A stretch of 6,573 nt of DNA from an uncultured Desulfovibrio sp. (GCA_946490455.1 CAMLXE010000106.1:1-6573); one strand, 5' to 3'. Counted from the first letter of the stretch, positions 1-6,320 are shown. Translations and numbers: made by a program. The notes: generated by a model from the letters alone, not told the origin.

Positions 1-895
1 CCATGGCGCCGTCCGTCTTGCCCGCGCCCACAATGGTATGCAGCTCATCAATGAAGAGGATGATGTTTCCTTCCGACTTCTGAACTTCGGAAAGAACAGC
101 CTTCAGGCGTTCTTCAAATTCACCACGATACTTGGCACCGGCTATAAGGGCACCCATGTCCAGTGCAAACAGCGTCTTGCCCTTCAGACCCTCCGGCACA
201 TCACCGTTTACGATACGGGAAGCAAGACCTTCCACAATGGCCGTCTTGCCGACACCAGCCTCACCGATAAGCACGGGGTTATTCTTCGTGCGCCGGGACA
301 GGATACGAATGACCCGACGGATTTCGCCATCACGCCCGATCACAGGATCAATCTTGCCCTTACGGGCATCTTCCACGAGGTTGCGCCCGTATTTGGTAAG
401 CGCCTCATAGCTTTCTTCCGGATTGGCCGACGTCACACGGTGAGGACCGCGTACATCCATCATGGCTTCACGGAAACGCTCGGACGTCAGACCTGCTTCC
501 GAGGCTACCTGACCAAGTCCAGTTGAAGCCGGTTCACGCAAAAGTTCCGTAAAAATATGTTCCACGCTGACGTATTCATCACGCAGCTGCTTGGCGAGAT
601 TTTCCGCATTGGCGATGGCCTTGGCCACACGCTGGGAAATGGCAATGGTGCCCATTTCAGCACCGGGACCACGCACGGAAGGACGCTTGCGCAGCACCGC
701 CTCCAGCGCCGTGATCATGGATTGGGGCTGTATGCCCATGCGTTCAAGAACGCGCGGTACAAACCCGTCCTCCTGACGCAGCAGCGCGAGTGCCAGATGC
801 TCGGCGTCAACTTCCTGATGTCCGAGCTGCGCGGCCAACCCCTGAGCAGCACTCAGAGCTTCCCGCGATTTTTCTGTAAATCTGTTGATATCCAT
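1..895 (-). CDS. clpB: ClpB disaggregase (AAA+ chaperone), N-terminal 298 residues, 3' end outside window
   Basis: Hexameric ATPase that, with the Hsp70 system, threads aggregated proteins through its central pore in the cytoplasm. I translated the minus strand from ATG at 895. It opens with MDINRFTEKS, typical of ClpB. Residues about 1-145 form the double Clp-N repeat (AEHLALALL at 31-39 and a second copy around VEHIFTELL). NBD1 follows: VIGRDGEIRR near 185-194, Walker A GEAGVGKT at 211-218, pore loop AKYRGEFEER at 254-263 (Tyr256), and Walker B ILFIDE at 279-284. The reading frame is open to the window edge, so the middle domain and NBD2 lie beyond position 1. The start is supported by GAGGTG (positions 901-906) five bases upstream. 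It is the last visible gene of the cbpA-cbpM-clpB operon, with a 114-nt gap holding two hairpins after cbpM. Family assignment is very secure; ClpA and ClpC are less likely given the N-terminal sequence and the partner genes. Confidence 0.97.
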   Translation of the reverse strand, partial: MDINRFTEKSREALSAAQGLAAQLGHQEVDAEHLALALLRQEDGFVPRVLERMGIQPQSMITALEAVLRKRPSVRGPGAEMGTIAISQRVAKAIANAENLAKQLRDEYVSVEHIFTELLREPASTGLGQVASEAGLTSERFREAMMDVRGPHRVTSANPEESYEALTKYGRNLVEDARKGKIDPVIGRDGEIRRVIRILSRRTKNNPVLIGEAGVGKTAIVEGLASRIVNGDVPEGLKGKTLFALDMGALIAGAKYRGEFEERLKAVLSEVQKSEGNIILFIDELHTIVGAGKTDGAM

Positions 896-1009
896 AAAGT
901 CACCTCATTGCCTGACGTAAGGGGATAATTCCAGGGAGGCAATCTGCCTCCGCTCCGATCATTCCCTGAGAATGCCTTCTCATTCTCTCACGTTCTAAAA
1001 TAATCCTTC
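896..1009 (-). other. cbpM-clpB intergenic leader with two inverted repeats
   Basis: This 114-nt gap lies inside the chaperone operon. It contains a 7-bp perfect stem with a 6-nt loop (GAGAATG at 968-974 with CATTCTC at 981-987) and a second 7-bp perfect stem with a 3-nt loop (GGAGGCA at 935-941 with TGCCTCC at 945-951). On the minus-strand transcript neither stem is followed by a run of U, so neither is a standard intrinsic terminator. The second stem ends about 28 nt before the clpB ribosome binding site (901-906). Possible roles are RNA processing, stabilisation of the clpB message or partial attenuation. I see no convincing separate clpB promoter. Confidence 0.55.
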
Positions 1010-1312
1010 CTAACGGTTCGTCAATTCCCTGATTCGCAACTCCAGTGCATCAATTCGATCCAGAAGGTCCACCACAATGGACCCTCCAAGCGTATGCAGC
1101 TCAAAATCGGCGCACAGCCGTTCCAGCTTACGAATCCGATAGATATCATTGCAGCGGAAAAGCAGTGCGGAATTGGCAGTCCGAGTCGGCGTAATCCAGC
1201 CCATCTCCACCAGTTCGTTCAGCCGTTCCGGTGTCGTTCCCGTCAGTTCAATAAATTCGGCCCACACGATCATTGTTGACCGCGCCGGCATTTCATTTTT
1301 CTGTTGCAGCAT
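1010..1312 (-). CDS. cbpM: CbpM-like chaperone modulator (MerR-type helix-turn-helix fold), 100 aa
   Basis: CbpM proteins bind the J-domain of CbpA and limit its stimulation of DnaK; relatives are sometimes annotated as MerR-family regulators or HspR-like. This 100-residue protein has the family's layout: a helix-turn-helix-like core around residues 18-60 (LTGTTPERLNELVEMGWITP, then the strand ALLFRCNDIYRIRKLERL) and a C-terminal helix rich in Leu, Asp and Arg (about 73-100, DLLDRIDALELRIREL) that could form a coiled coil. The phrase resembling GxxxExLxELVExGxIxP is shared with E. coli CbpM as I remember it. A GGAGGT sequence eight bases upstream supports the ATG at 1312 over Met8 or Met14. 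The gene starts 24 nt after the cbpA stop, so the two are almost certainly co-transcribed. Direct DNA binding (HspR-like repression of its own operon) is an alternative; the absence of an obvious operator repeat upstream of cbpA argues weakly against it. Confidence 0.85.
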   Translation of the reverse strand: MLQQKNEMPARSTMIVWAEFIELTGTTPERLNELVEMGWITPTRTANSALLFRCNDIYRIRKLERLCADFELHTLGGSIVVDLLDRIDALELRIRELTNR

Positions 1313-1336
1313 ACCTTATTACCTCCCCAGACCGTC

Positions 1337-2263
1337 TTATTTCGCTGCCTCAGCGGCCAGCGCCTTCCACAGCTCGCGCTGCTTGTCCGTCAGAGTGGAA
1401 GGAATTCGGATACCGATGCGCACATACAGATCTCCGCGGTCATTTGCAGGGCCAAGGCCCTTACCACGCAGACGCATCCGGCGTCCGCTGCTTGTACCGG
1501 CAGGAACTGTCAGTTCCACGTTGCCATCAAGCGTGGGTACCTTGATCTTGGCTCCGAGAACAGCCTGCCAGGGATCAATATCCGCCTCATACGTCAGATC
1601 CTTGCCATCGACATGGAACAGAGAATGCGGCGTGAAGCGAATGCGCAGATAGAGGTCTCCACGCGGTCCGCCACTTCTCGAGGCATATCCCTGTCCGGCC
1701 AGACGGAGTCTGGCACCTTCCTTGACTCCGGCAGGGATATTGACCGTAAAATTCTTCGAACCTTCTCCGGTCTGCAGCGTGAAGCTGTGTTCACCGCCCT
1801 TAAGGGCATCTTCCAGAGAAATCTGAATATCGGCTTCCACATCTCTCCCGGCCTGCGGCTGAGATGAAAAGCCATCAAACGAATCAAAGCCACCCCGGCC
1901 GCCGCGGCGTCCTCCTCCAAACAGTGTTTCAAAGAAATCGCTGAACTGAGAACCGTCAAAAGACTGACCATTGAAGGTATATGTTGTGCCGTTGCCAAAG
2001 GGATTGCCTGCGCCAAAGCCTCCCTGTTGCGCCTGCTGCCAGTTGGGGCCAAGCTGGTCATAGAGCTTGCGCTTCTCATCATCCTTAAGAACTTCGTAGG
2101 CTTCGGTCACTTCCTTGAACTTTTCCTCTGCCTGGGCATTCCCGGGATTCAGATCGGGATGGTATTTTCGGGCCAGCTTTTTGTAGGCCTTTGAAATTTC
2201 ATCCTTACCGGCACTCTTCCCTACCCCTAATATCTTATAGTAATCCTTATATTCTACACTCAT
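1337..2263 (-). CDS. cbpA: CbpA/DnaJ-like class B J-domain co-chaperone, 308 aa
   Basis: Hsp40 co-chaperone that binds unfolded substrates and stimulates the ATPase of Hsp70 (DnaK), acting in the cytoplasm upstream of ClpB. Domains: J-domain at about 7-72 with the catalytic HPD triad at residues 35-37; Gly/Phe-rich linker at about 80-130 (GGFGAGNPFG, FETLFGGGRRGGRGGF); then two beta-sandwich substrate-binding domains and a dimerisation tail (about 140-300; RDVEADIQISLEDALKGG, VKEGARLRLAGQGY, MRLRGKGLG). There is no cysteine-rich zinc finger (no CxxCxGxG), which separates it from true DnaJ and fits CbpA. The length of 308 is normal for CbpA (about 306). A longer reading from ATG at 2281 would add six residues, but the strong AGGAGG at 2273-2278 lies nine bases before the ATG at 2263 and inside the longer version, so I choose 2263. 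It is the first gene of the operon, followed by cbpM and clpB; no dnaK or grpE is visible, so Hsp70 must be encoded elsewhere. Confidence 0.95.
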   Translation of the reverse strand: MSVEYKDYYKILGVGKSAGKDEISKAYKKLARKYHPDLNPGNAQAEEKFKEVTEAYEVLKDDEKRKLYDQLGPNWQQAQQGGFGAGNPFGNGTTYTFNGQSFDGSQFSDFFETLFGGGRRGGRGGFDSFDGFSSQPQAGRDVEADIQISLEDALKGGEHSFTLQTGEGSKNFTVNIPAGVKEGARLRLAGQGYASRSGGPRGDLYLRIRFTPHSLFHVDGKDLTYEADIDPWQAVLGAKIKVPTLDGNVELTVPAGTSSGRRMRLRGKGLGPANDRGDLYVRIGIRIPSTLTDKQRELWKALAAEAAK

Positions 2264-2272
2264 ATATCTTGA

Positions 2273-2278
2273 CCTCCT
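2273..2278 (-). promoter_or_regulatory. Ribosome binding site of cbpA
   Basis: The minus strand reads AGGAGG followed by TCAAGATAT and the ATG at 2263. This near-perfect Shine-Dalgarno decides between the two in-frame starts (2281 and 2263), because it sits inside the coding sequence of the longer version. Confidence 0.8.
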
Positions 2279-2364
2279 CATGACTCGCCTGCCGACCGGA
2301 TACGCCGAAACCGTCGCGAGAAGCCTGAACTGCCGCCTTCAAAAACGACTTTTCACCTTTTTTC

Positions 2365-2392
2365 AAAATAAAGCTGATCCGCTTCGAGTCAA
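2365..2392 (-). promoter_or_regulatory. Possible promoter of the cbpA-cbpM-clpB operon
   Basis: On the minus strand, TTGACT (2392-2387) is followed after 16 bases by TATTTT (2370-2365), preceded by CTTC. The -35 matches the sigma-70 consensus at five of six positions; the -10 is AT-rich but weaker. The transcript would have a leader of about 95 nt before cbpA. CTTGAC also resembles the CTTGAA -35 box of heat-shock sigma-32, but I cannot find a good CCCCAT-type -10 at the right distance. No CIRCE element (TTAGCACTC inverted repeat) is visible. This is a motif match by eye only. Confidence 0.35.
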
Positions 2393-2816
2393 GAAGATTA
2401 GAAAGGAAAAGCCTGCCTCACCCATTGAAAAAAACAACCAATCCGGCTAGGGTCGCTTATCGGAGAATTTATGCCCTCTCTATCTCAAAAGACGTTTTGC
2501 CCAGTTATGGAAGACCAGTTCTTCACAACATGCTGTGTGATCATGTGAACATAACGAAAAAGTTTTACTGTTCCAGTCTGACTGTTTCAGACACATTTGC
2601 CATACTCCGACGCTCTCCAGGAAATAACCGAACGATCCCAGGTCTGTCTCATGCGGATGTCATGGGACATACCGTCCTTCCCCGGAACCATGAATACCAT
2701 AGGGACCAGAGAATTCCTGAAATCTGAAGATCTTTCCTCCGGTACGACCATCAGCCTCTTCTGAACCCCTGAAGACATCTCGGCTTCAGAGGAAACCGGC
2801 TCTCAAAGGAGCATTC

Positions 2817-5435
2817 ATGTCCTCTTTCTCCGAATCCATGCTTGCCCTTCTCCCCCGTCCTCTTCAGCCCGTTCCCGGCGATTCCTTCAATGACCGTATT
2901 CTTCTGCTGCTGGCGGCAGTGGCGACATCGGACGGTCTGCTCACCTATCGCGAATACCAGCTTGTACAGGAAGCAGCCTCGGCCATTTTTGGCGAGCGGG
3001 CCTTTCATGCAGAGCTTCAGGCCAAATTGCACCACGCACTTCTTCATCCGCCTGTCGATCCTGCTGAGATTGCCAGAGACATGGCTCATCAGGCTGAAGC
3101 ACAGAAAGTATCCACTTCCTTTGTGGACACCATGCTGAAAGCACTTGCCTCCATTGGTGCGCATACTGAACGCATCGACGAACGTTCCCGTTCTCTCATG
3201 GGGGATATTGAACTGGCCTTCCGCAACTCCGATCTGCGCCGGGCCGGTTTTGGACTGGGTGTCAGCGTAAGCGAAAGTCTTGGAGGACTTTATCGGCTGG
3301 CCACAGGCATTCTCCCTTCACGCAGGGAGATCGGCCGCTGGTTTGCCCCTGAAACCAGCGTGTTCAACGAAGACATGAATGCCTTTGTCACCTCGCTGGA
3401 ACGCATCGCCTGGACACTTGACGATACTGAGCTGCGCCAGGAGCTCCATGCACTGCGCAAGATGCTGCATGAACAGCCCTTCAAGATTGTTGCCGTTGGT
3501 GAACGCAAGCGAGGCAAGAGTTCTGTCGTCAACGCAATCATCGGTCAGGAACTGTCTCCCATGCGGGAATCCACGCCGGAAACGGCCACCGTAGTCGCCT
3601 TCCACTATGCGCCCACGCCGGACTACAGTGTCCATTTTCTGGATTCCAGCCAGTTTTCTCAGCTGGAAACCTATCTGGAAAACGAAGAAGACAACCTTCT
3701 GCTGGTACGCAAGATTGAACGCATCCGTCGGGGAGTGGAAAACGGAACTTTCATTCCCGGTCGTCTTCTGGCCGGAATTACCTGCTGGGATGAACTTCCG
3801 GACTATATCAGCGTGGAAGGACGCTTCTCCGGCATGGTTGCCAGGGTGGATATCGGGCTTCCGCTGGACATGCTGCGCAGCGGCGTGGTTATCGTGGATA
3901 CACCCGGACTCAATGATACGGATCGGTTCCACGATTATCTGTCCTATGAGGAAAGCCTTGAGGCAGACTGTGTTCTCTTCGTCATGGACGCGAGAGATCC
4001 CGGTTCCCACTCGGAACTCAGTCTGCTGCGCAAGCTGGCACGTTCCGGGCGTTCCGTATCCGTCATCGGGGTTCTGACCAATACGGACAGACTTAATGAC
4101 GCCCGCAGTCTGGAGGCAGCACGAGAACAGGCGCGTACGGTTCTTCAGGAAGCCTGTCGGAGTTCGGAGCATGTGGAACTTGTTGGAATCGTTGCCGTCA
4201 ATGCTCGCCGCTTCATGGAAGAACGCTGCCATGACTACAGACTTCACCGGCGCCTGACCTCCGAGCAGACAGAAACGGAACGTCTTCTTGAACTGTTGCG
4301 CAATGTCATGGAAAGAGACCGGGGCAAGACAGCCTATCGCCATAAGGTAGCGGAAGCCTGTCAACGTGTGGCCTCATCCACACGAGAACACATTCAGCGG
4401 TATATGGATGCCTATCGGGCCTCTCTCCCCGGAGAAGAACTGCTCACCATGCTTGATGCTCACGCCAATCAGCTGGCGGGCGCTGCCATGCATTCTCTGG
4501 AGCAGGCCAGACAGGTGGTCAATGCCGCAGCCAGAGATCTTGAGGGGTGGGAGGTATCCACGGAGCAGGCACTGCAACGTTTCAGGGAAACTCTCGTCCT
4601 GCGCATCATGGACGCTGTAAACCGCAGGGTCTCCGAACTGGGACATCGCTTTGCCAGTGACGCGGAATGGCACGAATTTGACAGCACAGGCTGCCGCAAT
4701 ATTGCCCGGCAGGCGGTGGATGAGTTTCTGGACGAACAGCGTGAGTCCCTGCGGGTCTGGGAAGACAAGCTGCGCCTCTTTTCCGCCTCCATGGATACCT
4801 TCTCAAAAGAATGTCTTGACCGCCTGTCTGCTTCCATTGCCGGGCTCCAGGAAGAGCCTGGAGATCCGCCATCAGGATCCAGCGCGGCCACCCACTTTCT
4901 GGTGCAGACGCACCGACACATGCGGAACCTTGCCGTATTCACTACAGGGATGTCGGCAGGACGACTCACGGCTCTTGGTCCCATTTCCCTGCTGGTTACG
5001 GCAGGCAATATTCTGGCACTGGCCGCAGCCAGTCCTGTCGCGGCAGCCGTATTTGCGGCCGTAGCCGGAACGGCAGGCCTGCTGTATCATCTGGGCAGAG
5101 AAGAACGGCGAAAGGCGGCTTTTCTCGACAGAAGACGCAAGGAAGCGGAACTCTATGCCGACCGTATTGTGGAAGCGCTGCGGCAGGAACTGGGTGAGGT
5201 GCGAGACGAGCTTGGCAAGGCCTATGAATTTGAAATCAAACGCGGTTTTGCTCCGGCTCTGGAAAGCCTGTTCCAGCAGTCAGTTCATCTGCGGCTCTTT
5301 CTTGAGGTCATGCAGAAAATCCGCAGTGATGCCACACTGTATGATAAGCACGTCCAGACACGGCTTCAGGAGCTGGAAACAATGCAGCAGCGCTATCAGA
5401 ACGCCATTCCTGCGTCTTCCCAGCGCCACCCATAA
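2817..5435 (+). CDS. Dynamin-like GTPase with N-terminal TerB-like domain and C-terminal hydrophobic segment, 872 aa
   Basis: Bacterial dynamin-family GTPases bind and remodel or stabilise membranes. Seen here: residues about 25-140 form a helical bundle resembling TerB/DjlA domains (LLLLAAVATSDGLLTYREY, with the Asp-Gly and later Glu of that fold). The GTPase domain covers about 220-480: P-loop GERKRGKS at 228-235, G2 region threonines at 253-258 (STPETAT), G3 DTPG at 361-364, and a G4-position motif TNTD at 421-424, where the usual Lys or Gln is Asn. Residues 485-700 are helical and charged, the likely stalk. Two hydrophobic stretches at about 717-739 and 740-760, with Pro740 between them, could be a membrane-inserting paddle or two membrane helices; a basic, charged helix (760-870) returns from it. 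No signal peptide is visible. AAGGAG at 2806-2811, five bases before ATG, supports the start. Codon use looks like the neighbours. It stands alone, not in the tandem pair common for bacterial dynamins, and is divergent from cbpA. I do not recognise a named gene; the membrane role is inferred from the family. Confidence 0.9.
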   Translation: MSSFSESMLALLPRPLQPVPGDSFNDRILLLLAAVATSDGLLTYREYQLVQEAASAIFGERAFHAELQAKLHHALLHPPVDPAEIARDMAHQAEAQKVSTSFVDTMLKALASIGAHTERIDERSRSLMGDIELAFRNSDLRRAGFGLGVSVSESLGGLYRLATGILPSRREIGRWFAPETSVFNEDMNAFVTSLERIAWTLDDTELRQELHALRKMLHEQPFKIVAVGERKRGKSSVVNAIIGQELSPMRESTPETATVVAFHYAPTPDYSVHFLDSSQFSQLETYLENEEDNLLLVRKIERIRRGVENGTFIPGRLLAGITCWDELPDYISVEGRFSGMVARVDIGLPLDMLRSGVVIVDTPGLNDTDRFHDYLSYEESLEADCVLFVMDARDPGSHSELSLLRKLARSGRSVSVIGVLTNTDRLNDARSLEAAREQARTVLQEACRSSEHVELVGIVAVNARRFMEERCHDYRLHRRLTSEQTETERLLELLRNVMERDRGKTAYRHKVAEACQRVASSTREHIQRYMDAYRASLPGEELLTMLDAHANQLAGAAMHSLEQARQVVNAAARDLEGWEVSTEQALQRFRETLVLRIMDAVNRRVSELGHRFASDAEWHEFDSTGCRNIARQAVDEFLDEQRESLRVWEDKLRLFSASMDTFSKECLDRLSASIAGLQEEPGDPPSGSSAATHFLVQTHRHMRNLAVFTTGMSAGRLTALGPISLLVTAGNILALAAASPVAAAVFAAVAGTAGLLYHLGREERRKAAFLDRRRKEAELYADRIVEALRQELGEVRDELGKAYEFEIKRGFAPALESLFQQSVHLRLFLEVMQKIRSDATLYDKHVQTRLQELETMQQRYQNAIPASSQRHP

Positions 5436-5618
5436 GGCAGGATCTTCCTCGTGCGCATCGGACAGGCAGTCCCGGCTGACCAAACTCTTATGCCCTTCTC
5501 AATCAGGAAGAAACCGAGGGAAATTCTGAAAGCACATGCGTGGATTTTCTGCCACACACCATAAAAGACATCTTGATCAACATATTAAGACTATCACTCG
5601 ACATCATGGAGATTGGTC
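5436..5618. other. Intergenic region between the dynamin-like gene and creA
   Basis: 183 nt on the plus strand without a recognisable gene. I see no GC-rich hairpin followed by a T run, so no intrinsic terminator can be called for the GTPase gene. The last 80 bases become AT-rich (around 5560-5600, including CATATTAAGAC), which suggests a creA promoter, but no -35/-10 pair with proper spacing stands out (TTGATC at 5573-5578 has no matching -10 at 16-18 bases). Confidence 0.4.
5608..5611 (+). promoter_or_regulatory. Ribosome binding site of creA
   Basis: GGAG lies seven bases upstream of the ATG at 5619. It favours this ATG over the in-frame TTG at 5613, which would leave only one base after the GGAG. 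Confidence 0.65.
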
Positions 5619-6080
5619 ATGACTATCAGAACAACGGTACTGCTGTTTTGCCTTGCCATTCTGTTCTTCCCTTTCCCCGGACACGCTGACGATTCTGATG
5701 TGGGCTGCGTCACTACGGAATGGAAGCTGCTGGGTTCCAATCACCGCGTCTGCGTATCGGCTTTCACCGATCCGGACATTCCCGGTGTTACCTGCTACAT
5801 CAGCCAGGCCAAAACCGGTGGTGTATCCGGTTCTCTGGGGCTTGCGGAAGATCCTTCCAACTTTTCCCTTTCCTGCACCCAGACAGGCCCCATCAGCATC
5901 CCAGATAACCTTCCCGAACAATCCAATGTCTTCAGGGAGTCAACCTCTGTTTTCTTCAAGGCAACCCGGGTTACCCGATTCTGGGACAAGAAGCGCAATA
6001 CGCTGGTCTATCTTGCCATCAGCCGCCATCTTGTAGATGGTTCGCCCTTTAATGCTGTCTCCACGGTCCCTGTTCGCTAG
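5619..6080 (+). CDS. creA: CreA family periplasmic protein, 153 aa
   Basis: Member of the CreA family, small exported proteins of unknown biochemical role, named from the E. coli creABCD locus but usually found without creBCD, as here. Residues 1-23 are a signal peptide: short basic start (MTIR), hydrophobic core VLLFCLAILFF, and a likely cleavage after GHA (Ala23). The mature part carries the family signature in order: DPDIPGVTCYISQAKTGG (51-68), GLAEDPSNFSLSCTQTGP (74-91), then SVFFKATRVTRFWDKKRN and VDGSPFNAVSTVPV near the C terminus. This matches E. coli CreA closely in length and order, from memory. Four cysteines occur in the mature protein (30, 45, 59, 86); 59 and 86 are the family pair, the other two appear extra. 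The ATG at 5619 is chosen for its GGAG seven bases upstream. A shared transcript with the GTPase gene is possible but the gap is 183 nt. Confidence 0.94.
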   Translation: MTIRTTVLLFCLAILFFPFPGHADDSDVGCVTTEWKLLGSNHRVCVSAFTDPDIPGVTCYISQAKTGGVSGSLGLAEDPSNFSLSCTQTGPISIPDNLPEQSNVFRESTSVFFKATRVTRFWDKKRNTLVYLAISRHLVDGSPFNAVSTVPVR

Positions 6081-6101
6081 TCCGATAAACCTTGCAGGAG
6101 G

Positions 6102-6125
6102 AACTGCCCCGCAAACTGCCCCGCA
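6102..6125. repeat. Perfect 12-bp tandem duplication
   Basis: AACTGCCCCGCA occurs at 6102-6113 and again directly at 6114-6125 without mismatch. It lies just downstream of the creA stop and is outside any confident gene. The unit is a multiple of three but I see no coding reason for it; replication slippage is the simplest source. Confidence 0.85.
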
Positions 6126-6159
6126 GAAATCGTCTGCAGGCGATATCGGACCGGCAGGA

Positions 6160-6204
6160 ACAGGCATGCAGAAGAAGAGCATGTTCGGCGCTACAGGCAT
6201 GCAG
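6160..6204. repeat. 12-bp direct repeat pair, ACAGGCATGCAG
   Basis: Identical copies lie at 6160-6171 and 6193-6204, a period of 33 bases. Each copy contains the palindrome GCATGC. They could be protein-binding half sites or chance duplication. Confidence 0.7.
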
Positions 6205-6320
6205 GACAGCTTCCGGAAGGCATCCTCCGGAAAACGCATGGTGAATATATGTTTCGTCTATGCGACGGTCGCCCAGGTGAACTGCCTGCGGCAGGACTGC
6301 CAAGCCCCCGCATGCTGCAC

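Larger units (their letters stand above)
2264..2816. other. Divergent intergenic region between cbpA and the dynamin-like gene; no convincing gene
   Basis: A 553-nt non-coding stretch between two genes that point away from each other. The cbpA-proximal side holds the putative cbpA promoter (2365-2392) and the cbpA leader. The remainder (about 2440-2800) contains a perfect 6-bp inverted repeat with a 5-nt loop (GTCTGA at 2576-2581, TCAGAC at 2587-2592), an imperfect CACAACATGCTGTG palindrome near 2524-2537, and a small stem close to the GTPase start (CTGAAG at 2769-2774, CTTCAG at 2784-2789). I cannot assign a confident promoter for the plus-strand gene. Open frames here (2425-2727 plus, 2587-2778 minus) lack ribosome binding sites and recognisable sequence. 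A small RNA or long leader is possible but unproven. Confidence 0.5.
6081..6320. other. Convergent intergenic region between creA and slyX
   Basis: 240 nt between two converging genes. It is rich in GCAGG/CTGCC motifs and short repeats (listed separately), and contains the palindrome CTTCCGGAAG (6210-6219) and a small stem CTGCC-TGC-GGCAG near 6281-6294. A bidirectional terminator would be expected here, but no stem with an adjacent T run is visible, so termination may be Rho-dependent. A plus-strand 54-codon frame (6166-6330) is discussed under findings and not called as a gene. Confidence 0.45.

Noticed and set aside
38..928. Plus-strand open frames of 162 and 123 codons opposite clpB
   Set aside because: The minus strand encodes an unambiguous ClpB N-terminus with Clp-N repeats and Walker motifs; the plus frames are mirror images of it.
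1149..1867. Plus-strand open frames of 167 and 187 codons opposite cbpM and cbpA
   Set aside because: They lie antisense to clear CbpM and CbpA coding sequence and show no family features.
1337..2263. Annotation as true DnaJ (class A)
   Set aside because: The zinc-binding CxxCxGxG repeats are absent, and the gene is followed by cbpM, which fits CbpA.
2536..2551. CRP/FNR-like site TGTGA-N6-GAACA
   Set aside because: Only the left half matches the consensus; the right half differs at two of five positions and there is no nearby promoter.
2425..2727. 100-codon plus-strand frame in the divergent gap
   Set aside because: It begins with TTG, has no ribosome binding site, and its product is not recognisable; I treat the region as intergenic.
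2587..2778. 63-codon minus-strand frame upstream of the dynamin-like gene
   Set aside because: No Shine-Dalgarno before its ATG and no recognisable protein features.
2769..2789. Stem CTGAAG/CTTCAG before the dynamin-like gene as a terminator
   Set aside because: Only six base pairs, no T run, and it is placed in the leader directly before the start codon.
3318..4364. 348-codon open frame on the minus strand inside the dynamin-like gene
   Set aside because: It runs antisense through the GTPase domain, whose P-loop and DTPG motifs prove the plus strand to be coding; its product has low-complexity, unfamiliar sequence and no ribosome binding site.
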